NCBI GenBank assembly: GCA_965216025.1
Contig: CBDCEX010000014.1
Span: 62,001 to 126,000, forward strand
Source of the DNA: JADFQT01 sp965216025
GTDB lineage: Bacteria > Chloroflexota > Dehalococcoidia > Lucifugimonadales > UBA3495
DNA length: 64,000 nt
Reading direction: 5' to 3'
In this document: piece by piece, positions 9,114-19,409 of the stretch
Position numbering within the stretch: the stretch's first letter is position 1
How the letters are laid out: each line of letters begins with the position of its first letter
Program-made: the position numbers and the translations under genes
The notes under the pieces: generated by a model
The model's database searches: none
What the model saw: only the letters and a program-made list of their open reading frames with translations
Told to the model about the DNA's origin: nothing

Positions 9114-12100
9114 TTAGCGCTGCTGAGAAAGCCGGCCTAACCGAGTTGTCGTTTCGATTATCTGGTGACGCATGAGATCGGTAGAAGCGAGTTTGGCGGC
9201 AAGGGTCTGAGCCACCTCATTAGTCCGATAATTGACTCTCAGTTGAAGGTGCAAATCACGGAAGAACTTGGCATCATCCCCGGTCAACCCTTCCAGAATC
9301 AGTCCGCTGAAAGGAGTGGATTCCTCTCCACTCAGAGATAGCGACGATAGCTCATTCGGGTCCTGGTCTTCGGACTCCTGACCGGGGTCAATAACGTAGT
9401 CGCGGGGAGAAGGGTTTGCCAGATGGGTGCCCCAGAACCAGGTCAGAGTACCAAGCCCCACGCTGAGGATGAACCGCCACTGGTTACCGTTCGAGGTCTC
9501 AAGAGGCGGCGCGGTGCTCAGATCGCCAGCAATTGCTTGCAGCAGGGCCACCGTATCTCGGGTAGACTCATTTATGATCCAGACATACTCCTCGAGGCTC
9601 CGCAGGAAAGGCAGTAGTTGAGGCATTTGGCGCAGCCCATTGTAGGTTGGGTGTTTTAACCAGTCGGGTTGATAAACCAGGTCCAACTCCCCTTGCAGGA
9701 GTTGCTCGCGAATGTCCTCCTTGATTCCCCCAAGGGTATCGATCATCTCTTCCAGCCAATCCAGATTGGACGAGACCTCCGGCAGGGGTATCGAGTGAAC
9801 AAAAACCACCACATGCTCCAGTCGTGCCTGCTCCTCCACAGACAAGACTCTGGCTCCACGGAAGGGGCTTGGCAAAGCTCGCCGGGAAGGTGCGGGCAAA
9901 CCGGGAGCGGACGGAGCTGCTCCTAAGGCGGGAGTGACCCGTGGCGGCAATAGTTGAACCAAATCGGGTATGGCGCTTTCCCTTGCCCGCTTTCTACCTT
10001 GGTAAAAGACATAGGCTCCCCCTCCTGATCCCAGAAAACCTATTGCTACCAATACGGATAGGAGCCAAATTGGCATCATACCGGATTGCAGTTCATAGGC
10101 ATTGGACCAGCTACTCTGGTTTGAAGCCCGGTCAATCGCCCTGACCCGCCAGAAATAGATACCCCTAGGCAGCTTCTCCGCAGCTGCCAGGGTGTAGCGC
10201 GGTTTTTCCAGTCCTGCTTTTTCCAAGACCACATCGTCAAAGTCCCGGTCAGTGGCGATCTGCAACGTATATCTGACCCCACTGGGGTCCTCGACATCTT
10301 GCCATTTGGTCCGCGGCTTGAATCCGCCCAGAAATCCTCCGCTAGCCCCATCCCTGGGCTCCCGCAGGCTGGGCGCCACCGGAGGTGTATCCTCTACAGT
10401 GAAGAAGGCTTGCTCACTGTTCTGCTGGTCATCGATCAACCTGATGACGTGGTCGCCTTTCTCCGATTCAGGAATCCGGAACTCGAATCGGATGCTCCCG
10501 GAGTCGTCGGCGGCGACAGTAGCTTTGGGAAAGTCATCGTAGGTAAGGGTGACTGTAGATCCTGACTCAAACCCCTCTCCGATTATCCTTATTGGCAGGT
10601 CAATGTTGCCGGTAATTTCACTTAGCTCCAGACTTGGGAACACAGTGAAGGTCTGTCCTGGTGTGTCGGCGGCGCCGGAAAGGGGACTTTTGGCCTGAAT
10701 TGAGTGAGAACCGGCTCCCGAGAGAGGGACCAGGAAAGAGGCCTGGAAAGAACCCAAGTTATCGGCAGATATTCCGGAAGCCACCGGGTTACCATCGTAC
10801 GTCAATGAGATATCCTGCTCCTTGGCGCCAAAACCGGCCCCCAAAATTATCACGGAGTTGCCGGGAGGTCCTTTCGAGTATTCCAGCGTGATACCCGGCT
10901 TGTTTTGGAAACGAATTTCAGTGGTGTGATTGCCGCCTCCGGTATCGCCGGAGCTGGTGGCCGCTATCAGGTGAGTGCCGGAAGTAGAGGGAGGGACTAG
11001 CAAAGATCGGGCAAAAGACCCGAGGGCGTCGGCACTGATACCCGAGATTATCACGACACCGTCGTAAGTAAGGTATATTTCAGCCGCATTGGCAACGAAT
11101 CCGGCTCCCCTGACTCCAATCGTCATTCCTGGCGTACTGGAGGAGGAATTCAGCATCAGAAGGGGACCCAAAACCAAAGCTTCTTCCCGAAGGTTGGCGC
11201 TGGAAGTGATAGAGCCAGCGGCGGAAACGATGTAGGTCCCCGAGGGGAGCGAGGGAATTTTGAATCGGATATCCCAAGTGCCGTCGGCGTTGGCGAGGAT
11301 TCCTGTTGCCACAGTCTCGTTCCCTAGGTAGAGGGTAATATCCTTTTCGTCTCGGGCGAAGCCTGCCCCAACCACAGTGACCGTTCCCCCCGGCACGCCC
11401 AGAGGGGTGCTGAGGGAGAGCCCAGCGGTAACCCTAAACAATACCCGAAGGGCGCTATTGGATCCGGGCACACTTATCGGATAGGAGCCAGCGGCGGCAT
11501 GGGGGATAATTATCTCCACCAACCAGGAACCCGACGCATCAGCCGAGGCTGAGCCCACCAACGAGCCGCCAAAGTTGATGGGAATACCCCTCTGGTTGGG
11601 GAGGAATCCCTCCCCTGTCAGCTCTACGGTGGACCCAGGAAATCCCTTGGCCTGGGCTACCTTGATAATTGGAGTAACGGTAAAACCAGCTGTGGCTGCC
11701 TGGCCGCCCGCGCCAGTGGCCAGGATGTTTAGCAGCCCGCCGGGCGCGATGGGAATGGTAACACTGGAGGTCCAAACACCTTGGCGGTCGGCGGTCGCAT
11801 TGACTGTAGCCGGATCGTCGCCAACGACAATCGTGATTTGCTCCCGGGACCTGGCCCCGGTGCCGCTGACTCTGACCACCGTTCCAGGAACCCCACTGCT
11901 GAAATCCAACCTCAATGCAGCTAATACAGTAATCCTAGTTCGGCGGACGTCGCTCGCGGATGTAGAGGAGCCGGAGGCCTTGATGGTATGGGACCCGCCG
12001 GTAGCCTTGATGGTATGGGACCCGCCGGTAGCGTTAGGGACGTCGAAGGACGTGGACCAAACTCCCTGCGAATCGGCGGCAATACTTGAAGCCACTGTTT

Positions 12101-12889
12101 TACTATCGAACTTGACTGAGATACCCGATTCGAAAGCCTTGAATCCGGCACCACTGACGTTAATCCGGTCGCCGGTGGTAGCCTCCGACCGGTCCAAAGA
12201 AAGGGTGGCGGTTACATTGAAGGAAGCTTGTCCTGTGACGGAAGATCCTTTAGCGGCGATGAATTTAGCGCCGCCGGCTGCATTCGATGGAATGTTCAGG
12301 TCCGTCAATATCCTGCCTTCGTGGTTAGCGTTGACGGTGAACTGAGTACGCCCATCCAGGGTTATGTTGATGGAAGATCCGGGGCTGAAGCCGGAACCGC
12401 GAACCGTAACCGCAGTCCCCGGAGGCCCGCTGGAAGGAGTGATACTGAAAGAGGACTTTATGACGAAGGTACGAAGGATGTTTCCGATGCTTACCTGATA
12501 GGAACGCGCCGCTAGGCCAGGTACGTCAAAGGTGGCATTAAATGAGCCATTAAAGCCCGCATTGATGGTGGCGACCAATTGGTTGTCAAAAGTGATGCTC
12601 ATCCTCTGAAAGGGACGGAAATTGCGGCCGGTTACCCGAACGCTGGTCCCCACCGAGCCGCTGGTTGGAGAGATAAATGCCGAGGGAGGCGGAGTTGGGT
12701 TGTTGGAGTTGGGGTTGGAGTGGGTGTCGGCGTCGGGGTAGCAGTAGGCGTGGGAGTGTTGGTAGGAGTTTGAGAGGAGTTCTGGGCGGCAACCAGGCTC
12801 AGATGCACCAAAGCCAGCCCTAAGAATAGCCCAGCCAGTCCGGCGAACGTCATAACCCGGGTCACGTTATGCTTGCCTTCTTTACGCAT
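9114..12889 (-). pseudogene. Secreted/membrane-anchored Ig-like repeat protein with a frameshift in its Thr-Pro linker
   Basis: The 5' ORF (12632-12889) encodes a signal peptide (hydrophobic stretch MTFAGLAGLFLGLALVHL) and a TPTPTPTP linker. The long ORF (9114-12653, 1179 residues) continues in another frame with about eight to ten repeats of roughly 90 residues. Each begins like GPPGTAVTVRGSGFSPGS, as in IPT/TIG-like domains. Then follow a fibronectin-like segment (YFWRVRAIDRASNQSSWS), a transmembrane helix near residue 860, and about 300 cytoplasmic residues. The natural start of the long frame (PPPSAFISPTSGS) is upstream of its first GTG, so the two ORFs belong to one gene. A one-base shift within the CCAACT-type repeat at about 12690-12770 separates them. 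It could be a pseudogene, a phase-variable surface protein or a sequencing slip. Function is unknown; adhesion or surface sensing is plausible. Confidence 0.8.
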
Positions 12890-13468
12890 TAATACGTCAA
12901 CTGGAAGTTCACGGATCGGCGAAATTTAATGGACGCGCGAAACTCTATCGATAACATAGCAGACGACGCACCGACATAGGGTTCTTGGTGGTCCCAACCT
13001 GGTGACAGTTTCTGCCAGGAGTTGCTAGGAACATAAAGCGAGGAGACTTCGACCAGCTTAGGGATTGATTATATCCCGCTGTCTCAATGGCGCTGTTGTG
13101 GCCTAACCTAGCCCTTCCTACTCCCAGCCTACCTCAGCAGCCGCAATGACGAATGCTTTAGGTTGTTATCCTCCCGCGGGCGCAATATGATTAAGCGGGC
13201 TCGGCCGGTAATACACCAAGGACCGGCTGATTCCTTACATTGAATTGGCCCCCGTAAATTGGGCCCCGTGGTTAGGGCGATGGAAGGAGGGATTCTCTTT
13301 TTCAACCCACGGGCTGCTGCAAAGCGCCGATTTCTTATAATTCCGTCTCTAGGATTCCTAACCCTGACTCGTACCGAAGTGGAGGGTAGGATTACTCCTT
13401 GGAAGGCAGCCTAAGGATCCGGTCTCCCGGTAACACCATCCCCATTTTATAGCTCTGGGAGGTAGCTC
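12890..13468. other. Intergenic region, no gene recognised
   Basis: About 580 bases between the divergently transcribed repeat protein and the nitroreductase gene. Both strands were read and no protein-like frame was found. GGGAGG at 13458-13463 serves the downstream ATG. Promoters for both genes must lie here but no consensus pair is clear enough to name. Confidence 0.5.
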
Positions 13469-13993
13469 ATGGAAGTCTTTGACTGTATCAGGCGCAGGCG
13501 TACTGTAAGGGAATTCAAGCCCGACCCGATTCCCGAAGAGGTAGTGTACAAGTTGCTGCAGGCCGGACGGTGGGCTCCCAGTTCCAGCAATTCTCAGCCA
13601 TGGCATTTTGTGGTTGTACAGTCCCGGGATACCCTAATGAAGTTGGGGGCAATGGCTACTCAGGGCGCTTTCATCGCCAATGCGCCCTTGGCTATCGCCA
13701 TCGTCGTGGAAAATGCTACTCGTCCCCAGCTGGATGCCGGCCGGGCTCTCCAGCAGATGGAGTTGGTAGCCTGGTCAGAGGGCCTGGGCACCTGCTTCGT
13801 GGGCGTCAGGTCCGCAGACCAACAAACCGCGATTAAGGAGCTGCTAAGTATTCCACCGGAGATGGAGCTGATCACAATAATGCCGTATGGTTATCGTCTC
13901 CCAGGAAGACGCGGCCAGGGTACGCCCCGCAAGCCCATGCCGGAGATCGCTCACCGGGAAAGATTCGGTGAGAGCTACCTGCCCGTAGGCTAA
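13469..13993 (+). CDS. Nitroreductase-family protein
   Basis: A 174-residue protein, typical for the small flavin-dependent nitroreductase family. The N-terminal FDCIRRRRTVREFKPDPIPEE and the AGRWAPSSSNSQPWHFVVVQ segment carry the usual FMN-phosphate and isoalloxazine contacts (the RRT/VR arginines and the SSxNSQPW loop). The middle NAPLAIAIVVE and WSEGLGTCFVGV are also family features. Members use NAD(P)H to reduce nitro groups, quinones or other electrophiles, usually as dimers. GGGAGG precedes the ATG. No operon partner is evident: the next gene follows after 85 bases and is a DNA glycosylase homolog. Substrate is not predictable. Confidence 0.88.
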   Translation: MEVFDCIRRRRTVREFKPDPIPEEVVYKLLQAGRWAPSSSNSQPWHFVVVQSRDTLMKLGAMATQGAFIANAPLAIAIVVENATRPQLDAGRALQQMELVAWSEGLGTCFVGVRSADQQTAIKELLSIPPEMELITIMPYGYRLPGRRGQGTPRKPMPEIAHRERFGESYLPVG

Positions 13994-14078
13994 TACTACT
14001 TCGTCACCAGGCGTCTCCCACCCGTTACGCGAATAAGAGATTAGGACCCTATTCACCAAAGGATATTACGTAGAAAAG

Positions 14079-14585
14079 ATGCCCCACGAAACACCCCACG
14101 ATCCGTCTGCTCCGCATGACCCTTTAAGGGATTGGTACGTACATACCATCTGGGGAAAGCGAGTGGACGACGATAACACTTTGTTCGAAGTTATGAGCCT
14201 CCAGGTGTTCCAGGCAGGCCTGACCTGGAAAATGATATTGGACAAAAGGGACGGCTTTCGAGCGGCCTTCGCCGATTGGAACATCAAAATTGTTGCCGCA
14301 ATGGGCCCGGAGGATGTGGAGGCTCTCAGGAATAACGCGGGCATTATCCGAAACCGCCTTAAAATTCAGGCCACTATAGAAAACGCCCGCACTGCCCAAA
14401 ATCTTCAGACGGAGCATGGCAGCTTCTGCACCTGGTTTTACGACATCCTCGAGGGGAACACCTATCCGAACTTACAGAAAGAGCTCCGAGGCACCTTTAA
14501 ATTCATGGGCCCAGAGATATCCCGTATGTGGCTCATGGCCTCGGGTCGGATTACTAGGGAAGAAGGAGACAAGTACCGCCCGTAG
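14079..14585 (+). CDS. DNA-3-methyladenine glycosylase I (Tag)-like protein
   Basis: A 168-residue member of the Tag family, which removes 3-methyladenine from DNA. The core DNTLFEVMSLQVFQAGLTW...ILDKRDGFRAAF and the NNAGIIRNRLKIQATIENA segment align with the enzyme. The E. coli enzyme has LEGQQAGLSW, where the Glu (residue 38) contacts the damaged base; this protein reads LQVFQAGLTW, with Gln there. The N-terminal Cys/His and C-terminal His/Cys zinc ligands of E. coli Tag are not seen, and the protein ends soon after MWLMASGRI. It may be an altered-specificity homolog of the kind often found outside the canonical Tag group. The start is ATG 14079, with only a weak AAAGGA further upstream. 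Confidence 0.75.
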   Translation: MPHETPHDPSAPHDPLRDWYVHTIWGKRVDDDNTLFEVMSLQVFQAGLTWKMILDKRDGFRAAFADWNIKIVAAMGPEDVEALRNNAGIIRNRLKIQATIENARTAQNLQTEHGSFCTWFYDILEGNTYPNLQKELRGTFKFMGPEISRMWLMASGRITREEGDKYRP

Positions 14586-14837
14586 CGGATTGCCCTCGCA
14601 TCAAGGCTTTATTAGTTTAATCTGGGATATCCCAGTCCAGGCGCTTACAAGTTCGGCAGTGGCCGCTCCCGCCATTGGGGAATTGATTATTGGGTGATCA
14701 ATTCCTAGTAGTTCGCATAACCTAGTGCGTAACATGAGAAGTCCACCTCGGCGGTTGATGGCTGGGAGTGTGGGAACATCGGCCTGCGCTGTTAAGCACC
14801 TTCTCTATTGGGGGCGACAGCTACCCTATCGATTCCG

Positions 14838-15110
14838 TCAGGCCAAAACTGTCTGGTGCCCGTCATTCTCCTGGTAAGCTTCCTCGCGGTACAGGCCGAA
14901 AGGCTCCAAAAGAGGCGAGTCGTTGTAGGAGAAGAGGTACGCCTCCTCCTTGGCATAGTGTTCATGCCAAGCCCAGCTGGGAACCACAAAGGTGTCCTTA
15001 TCCTCCCAGTCGAATCGTTGACCACCGATCACCGAATACCCCTGTCCGCTGATAACGTGGTAAACAGTGCTTCCGACATGCCGGTGGCATTTGGTCAGGG
15101 CAATCCCGAC
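14838..15110 (-). pseudogene. Gentisate-1,2-dioxygenase-like cupin, C-terminal remnant
   Basis: The minus strand from 15110 to 14838 is open and encodes a cupin C-terminal segment: HRHVGSTVYHVISGQGYS, then FDWEDKDTFVVPSWAWHEHY, then a tail ending EEAYQENDGHQ. This resembles the second cupin of gentisate 1,2-dioxygenase-type enzymes. An in-frame TAA (15111-15113) lies just upstream and there is no start codon in the cupin fold, so only about 90 of some 350 residues remain. It is antisense to and just upstream of the VOC gene at 15147. It is read as a relic of an aromatic ring-cleavage gene. Confidence 0.6.
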
Positions 15111-15146
15111 TTAACTTATATGAAAGGCGGTGAGGAGAGACACAGA

Positions 15147-15509
15147 ATGGCAAATGTCAGATACTTCGTCAGCGACATCGAAGAGGCCATAGCCTTTTAC
15201 ACTCAGAGACTGGGGTTCTCGCTGGAAGAGAATTTCGGACCTTTCGCTATCGTTGCCAAGGAGGATCTTCGGCTTTGGCTCAGCGACCCTAGAACTTCGG
15301 CGGCTCGACCTATGCCGGACGGGCGCATCCCAGAGCCAGGGGGCTGGAATCGCCTGGTAGTTCAAGTAGATGACCTGGCCTCCCTGGTCGAGACATTGAG
15401 GGCGGAGGGAACTATATTTCGGAACGAGATCATCAGCGGGGTGAGCGGACTGCAGATTCTTGCAGAAGATCCGTCGGGCAATCCAATCGAGCTAAATCAA
15501 CCCGCCTGA
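15147..15509 (+). CDS. VOC-superfamily (glyoxalase/bleomycin resistance-like) protein
   Basis: A 120-residue protein with one vicinal-oxygen-chelate module pair: NVRYFVSDIEEAIAFYTQRLGF at the N-terminus, a central RLVVQVDDLASLVETL, and the final LAEDPSGNPIEL. ATG 15147 is chosen because GGTGAGGAGAG precedes it and the domain begins at the next residue; a longer frame back to 14808 overlaps the cupin relic and is not used. VOC proteins are metal-dependent lyases, isomerases or dioxygenases, or bind drugs. The visible ligand candidates are few (no clear His at the first position), so catalysis is uncertain. Confidence 0.82.
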   Translation: MANVRYFVSDIEEAIAFYTQRLGFSLEENFGPFAIVAKEDLRLWLSDPRTSAARPMPDGRIPEPGGWNRLVVQVDDLASLVETLRAEGTIFRNEIISGVSGLQILAEDPSGNPIELNQPA

Positions 15510-15754
15510 GTGCGCAGACGTTCAACGTATCCCCACAGCCACGGATCACGACGGCGCAGCGTAGTGTGAACCGGTCAAGGAGGCAGCCCGGGTCACGCAC
15601 GCTCATAAAGAATCTTCCTGCTGAAGGGTAAGAAGTGGAACTCGCTCCGTCCGCCCTATCCGTCTAACTCAGCGGGGCCAACCCTGATTGAAAGGGTTTT
15701 CAGCTCAGGTCAAGATGCCGAGGAGAGCTGGTCAAAACGGCGACGACGGATTAG

Positions 15755-16999
15755 CTACCCCAGGGAGGGTTCAGCGGCAGCCACTTTGGACCGAGACAGA
15801 TGAAACAAAATAATGAAGAGGGTGGTGGCCACAAACATAGCGCCGCCAATAAGCACTGGGACTGCGACGCTACCGCTTAGGTCCTGGGCAAGGCCAGTAA
15901 AAACCGGTTCAACCGCCATGGCGAGGTAGTACCAACTGTAAAAGATACCCAGTCCGGGGCCGCGATTCTCCGGACTCAGGGTTTGGGCCGGCAGGGCGGC
16001 GATGGCGCCTGCCGGCGGCCCGATGCTGAGACCCACTAGGACGCTGAGCACCACGGGGAACGGCAGATATGGCAGCAAGAACAGGGCCCCGGCCGTTACC
16101 AGCGAAAAAATAACCACAATGGCGTTGGTGAACCCAATGCGTTCTGTGAGGTACCCTCCCAGGGGGAGAGATAGGATGCTGACCCAGAGTCCCAGACTAA
16201 CCAGCGATCCGGCGTCAACGGCAGACCAGCCCTGAGTGGTCAATAAGGCAGGTGTGAAGCTGAAAAATATGACCAGCCCCGCGTTGAAGGCACCCCAGGC
16301 GAGACCGGCCATGGACACCGGTAATAATTCCCGCATTGGTACCCTGAAACGGGTGGACGCATCTTCCAATGAACTACCCTTCCAGGTCTGGGGGGCGTGA
16401 TATAGGGCCGTAACTACCCCGAGTCCCACCGCGCAACCCCCTGCGGTGAGATACATCACAATCTGCCAGGAGTAGGTGGCAGCCAGAATGCCCTGGCTTA
16501 CCAACCCAAGGGCGATGCCGAAAGGGCAGGCACTCAGCATTACCCCAAATGCTGTAACGATTCCCTTCCCCGCGAACCAGTCGGCCACCATCTTGGTCAA
16601 AACCACATTAAACAGAACTGCGCCTATTCCACTCAGCAACCTTCCAGCGAATGCGATTACATAGGATTGGCTAATTCCTACCAGAATACCTCCAACAACC
16701 ATCAGCGCTAAACCGATGGCGCACACTCGCTTGTCGCCAAAACGTTTGCCCAGCAGGCCGCCGGGGAGAGCAATGACCACCCCTGGGAGCATGAAAAGGC
16801 CGATAAGGGTACCGATTTCAGTATAGCCAATGGCCAAATCTTCAATTAGTAACGGCGAGACCGAGGCAATAGACTGAAACTGGAACCCCATAGAAGTCCG
16901 GACAAGGAACAGCATTCCGAGCATTGTCCATCGATTGGCAAGCATCAACTTCCTGGTGAAGTAAGTGTCTGAGATCGGGCGATGGTAGTGTAGGAACAT
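15755..16999 (-). CDS. MFS transporter, CynX/NimT-like
   Basis: A 414-residue carrier (396 from the internal ATG at 16945, which has AGGAAG upstream and begins MLANRWTMLGMLFLV, a more natural N-terminus). About twelve membrane segments are present. The segment GKRFGDKRVCAIGLALMVVGG is the loop 2-3 motif, and SIGPPAGAIAALPAQTLSPENRG resembles the loop before the last helices in CynX/NNP-type carriers. The substrate is unknown; the group includes cyanate, nitrate and small organic anion carriers. It is transcribed away from the LLM monooxygenase at 17124, so the two may share a control region and a substrate, by inference. Confidence 0.83.
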   Translation of the reverse strand: MFLHYHRPISDTYFTRKLMLANRWTMLGMLFLVRTSMGFQFQSIASVSPLLIEDLAIGYTEIGTLIGLFMLPGVVIALPGGLLGKRFGDKRVCAIGLALMVVGGILVGISQSYVIAFAGRLLSGIGAVLFNVVLTKMVADWFAGKGIVTAFGVMLSACPFGIALGLVSQGILAATYSWQIVMYLTAGGCAVGLGVVTALYHAPQTWKGSSLEDASTRFRVPMRELLPVSMAGLAWGAFNAGLVIFFSFTPALLTTQGWSAVDAGSLVSLGLWVSILSLPLGGYLTERIGFTNAIVVIFSLVTAGALFLLPYLPFPVVLSVLVGLSIGPPAGAIAALPAQTLSPENRGPGLGIFYSWYYLAMAVEPVFTGLAQDLSGSVAVPVLIGGAMFVATTLFIILFHLSRSKVAAAEPSLG

Positions 17000-17123
17000 A
17001 CCTCGTCCGAGTCAAACAGCTGATCTGGTCACCATATGCGTTTAGGAACGTTGACGTGGAAAAAGGTGGGCCCCATACTGCGGGCAACCTCGGGGTCGGA
17101 AAGGTTCAGCAGGGAGGACCGGT

Positions 17124-18302
17124 ATGGTAAAGGAAGTCTTCTTCTTCACTGAGATGGGGTACACCGCCTACCCCCAAGATGTGGCCCAAGAGTACGGCTA
17201 TACCAACCTGATATTCCCAAACGAGAATTTCAGCCCAGAGAAGGCCACCGAACTTTACAGCATGTACTTTGAGGAGCTTCAATACTGTTCTGAAGCCGGC
17301 TTTGACGGCGTCATGATCAACGAACACCACAACAATCCGCTAAGCTTGATGCCCTCAGTTAACGTCATAGGCTCCGTCTTGGCCAAACTGACCAAAAAGG
17401 GAAAGATCGTCTTCCTGGGCAACGTCCTCCCAATTCACGAGAATCCGGTGCGGGTGGCGGAAGAAGTGGCCATGATTGACCTAATATCCGGAGGACGGGT
17501 TATCTGCGGTTTCGTCCGGGGTATTGGGCAAGAGAGCATGGCTACCAATACCAATCCGGTATTTAACCGGGAACGGTTTGAAGAAGCCCACGACCTGATA
17601 ATCAAGACTTGGACCACCCCAGGTCCCTTTCGATGGGAAGGCAAGCACTATCACCTACGGGTGGTAAACCCCTGGGTCATGCCCTTGCAGAAGCCGCATC
17701 CTCCGGTATGGATCCCCGGCGTGGTCAGTCCGGAATCGGTAACCTTCGCCGCCCGGCACGGTTACCCCTATGTGGCGCTGGCTCCCCCTCTGGACCTTAT
17801 TAGCAACATCTACGATCTTTACGCCAAGGTGGCCAAAGAAGAGGGTTACAGGCCCACCGAGGACAATCGGGGCTACGCGGTGAGGGTGAATGTGGCGGAC
17901 AGCGATGAGCGAGCTTATGAGGAGGGTAAAAACTTCTTCTGGCAGCTGGGCACCTCCTTCGGCGTGGCGCCCAGTCACTGGCAGGCACCACCGGGATACC
18001 TGAGCCGCTCGGCTGCCCAAGGAGCCCGCCAGCAGCGGAGGGAGGCTACCAGAAACATCACTCCGGGCGGCCCCAGTCTTAGCTATGAAGAAGCCCATGA
18101 GACCTTTCAGATTGTCACCGGCAACCCGGATACGGTCATCAAGAAGCTAAAGCACATCATCGATGTAGTGGACCCGGGCAGCATGGTGCTTTGGGGCCGG
18201 GAAGGACCCATGTCCCACCAGACCGCCATGAGGTGTATTGATCTGTTGACCCAAGAGGTGATCCCGGCCATCAAGGAGTATCAACCCCAAAAAGAGGGCT
18301 GA
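17124..18302 (+). CDS. Luciferase-like (LLM class) flavin-dependent monooxygenase
   Basis: A 392-residue bacterial-luciferase-fold protein. GFDGVMINEHHNNPLSLMPS near residue 60 is the typical ExH segment of the family. NVLPIHENPVRVAEEVAMIDLISGGR and GFVRGIGQES follow the LLM pattern for F420- or FMN-binding. The later KPHPPVWIPGVVSPESV is also characteristic. GGGAGG precedes the ATG. Such enzymes oxidise diverse organic compounds with O2 and reduced flavin. This group is abundant in SAR202 Chloroflexota, where a role in recalcitrant organic matter oxidation has been proposed. No flavin reductase gene is adjacent. The gene ends cleanly and looks intact. Confidence 0.9.
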   Translation: MVKEVFFFTEMGYTAYPQDVAQEYGYTNLIFPNENFSPEKATELYSMYFEELQYCSEAGFDGVMINEHHNNPLSLMPSVNVIGSVLAKLTKKGKIVFLGNVLPIHENPVRVAEEVAMIDLISGGRVICGFVRGIGQESMATNTNPVFNRERFEEAHDLIIKTWTTPGPFRWEGKHYHLRVVNPWVMPLQKPHPPVWIPGVVSPESVTFAARHGYPYVALAPPLDLISNIYDLYAKVAKEEGYRPTEDNRGYAVRVNVADSDERAYEEGKNFFWQLGTSFGVAPSHWQAPPGYLSRSAAQGARQQRREATRNITPGGPSLSYEEAHETFQIVTGNPDTVIKKLKHIIDVVDPGSMVLWGREGPMSHQTAMRCIDLLTQEVIPAIKEYQPQKEG

Positions 18303-18507
18303 ACCGCAACTAGCGACTCCGGGAGAACAGCTTCGCACCGAACGCCCCCAGGCTACCTGAAATCTGGGCTAGCATTCTTCTTTGCCAGTGAGCTTGTTTC
18401 ATTGACACAGATTACGCCTTACCCTAGAATCGGTCCCACCTCAGGGGAGGTGGATCTTCTTCCACGAGAGACCAAGTGGATGAACTCCTGATAGTTAAGG
18501 GGGAGAT

Positions 18508-18939
18508 ATGGCCAGAATTAAACATATTGCGCTGCATACCGAGGACCCTGCGAAGACCGCCGCCTTTTACAAAGAGGTCTTCGGCCTTTATGAGTTGGAC
18601 CGGAAGCCCGACGAATCCGGATCAGAGGGGGTTTGGCTCAGCGACGGTTATATTTATTTCGCCATTCTCAAGTACGGCGGCGAAGGGGCGCCCAACTTGG
18701 GCGAGGGACCGTCAACCGTTGTTGGCGTCCACCACATTGGCTTCTACGTGGATGACCTGGAGGAAGCCTGCACTACCATTGAGGCAGCGAATTCCACGGA
18801 ATGCCCGGGTAGCAGCAACGCGAATCGAAAGTACATGGGTCCTGATGGGCTGATGATCGACATGAGGGTCAGGGGATGGGATGAGGCAATCCAGGCGAAA
18901 ACCCAGCTGTACCACCTGACCTCGCGGGTCCCCGATTAA
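18508..18939 (+). CDS. VOC-superfamily protein
   Basis: A 143-residue glyoxalase/dioxygenase-fold protein. It begins RIKHIALHTEDPAKTAAFYKEVFGL, with a His in the usual first metal-ligand position. The centre has VVGVHHIGFYVDDLEEACTTI, with a second His, and the end has MGPDGLMIDMRVRGW, where the acidic ligand may lie. GGGGGAGAT precedes the ATG. It follows the LLM monooxygenase by about 200 bases on the same strand and may work with it, but no terminator or shared operon signal is seen. Reaction unknown. Confidence 0.85.
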   Translation: MARIKHIALHTEDPAKTAAFYKEVFGLYELDRKPDESGSEGVWLSDGYIYFAILKYGGEGAPNLGEGPSTVVGVHHIGFYVDDLEEACTTIEAANSTECPGSSNANRKYMGPDGLMIDMRVRGWDEAIQAKTQLYHLTSRVPD

Positions 18940-19409
18940 TCCGAAGGCTGGCGCGCTAATTACGTCAACTAAATAGGCTTTTGAGATTCCCTTCGGTAAT
19001 GGGATACGGTATGGGGTTCCGGCTGTTGCCAACGGCCGCGCCCGCCAATTGGTCCGTTTAGCCTCCTTGGAATTCCAGCGCGCTTTCCAAGTGTAAATGG
19101 GGCTGTCCTTCCGACCGCATGAAGGAGCCTGGCGAGCCGCCAGAGAAACGCCCCAACCCAGATTCTTCGCCCGCCCGAGGCCGTCTCAGGATGACCTTTG
19201 CTTGCGATAGATTTCCCATCAAAATCAACTACCAGGGCTGCTCCTATAAGGGGCACCAACAACGCCGTTCTTCTCATCCTATTTGGGTTTGGCGCTTTGG
19301 TGGTCCAGTAGACGTCGAATTCTTAGGACCGGGCGCCCCTCCATCCTCGAAGGGGAGGCCTCGGACCGCGAGGATCGGCGTGGCGGCCAGTCCAGAATTC
19401 TCCCGGTGG
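18940..19409. other. Intergenic region, no gene recognised
   Basis: About 470 bases between convergent genes. Short frames on both strands have no protein-like pattern. No hairpin with a T-run was found. Confidence 0.45.
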
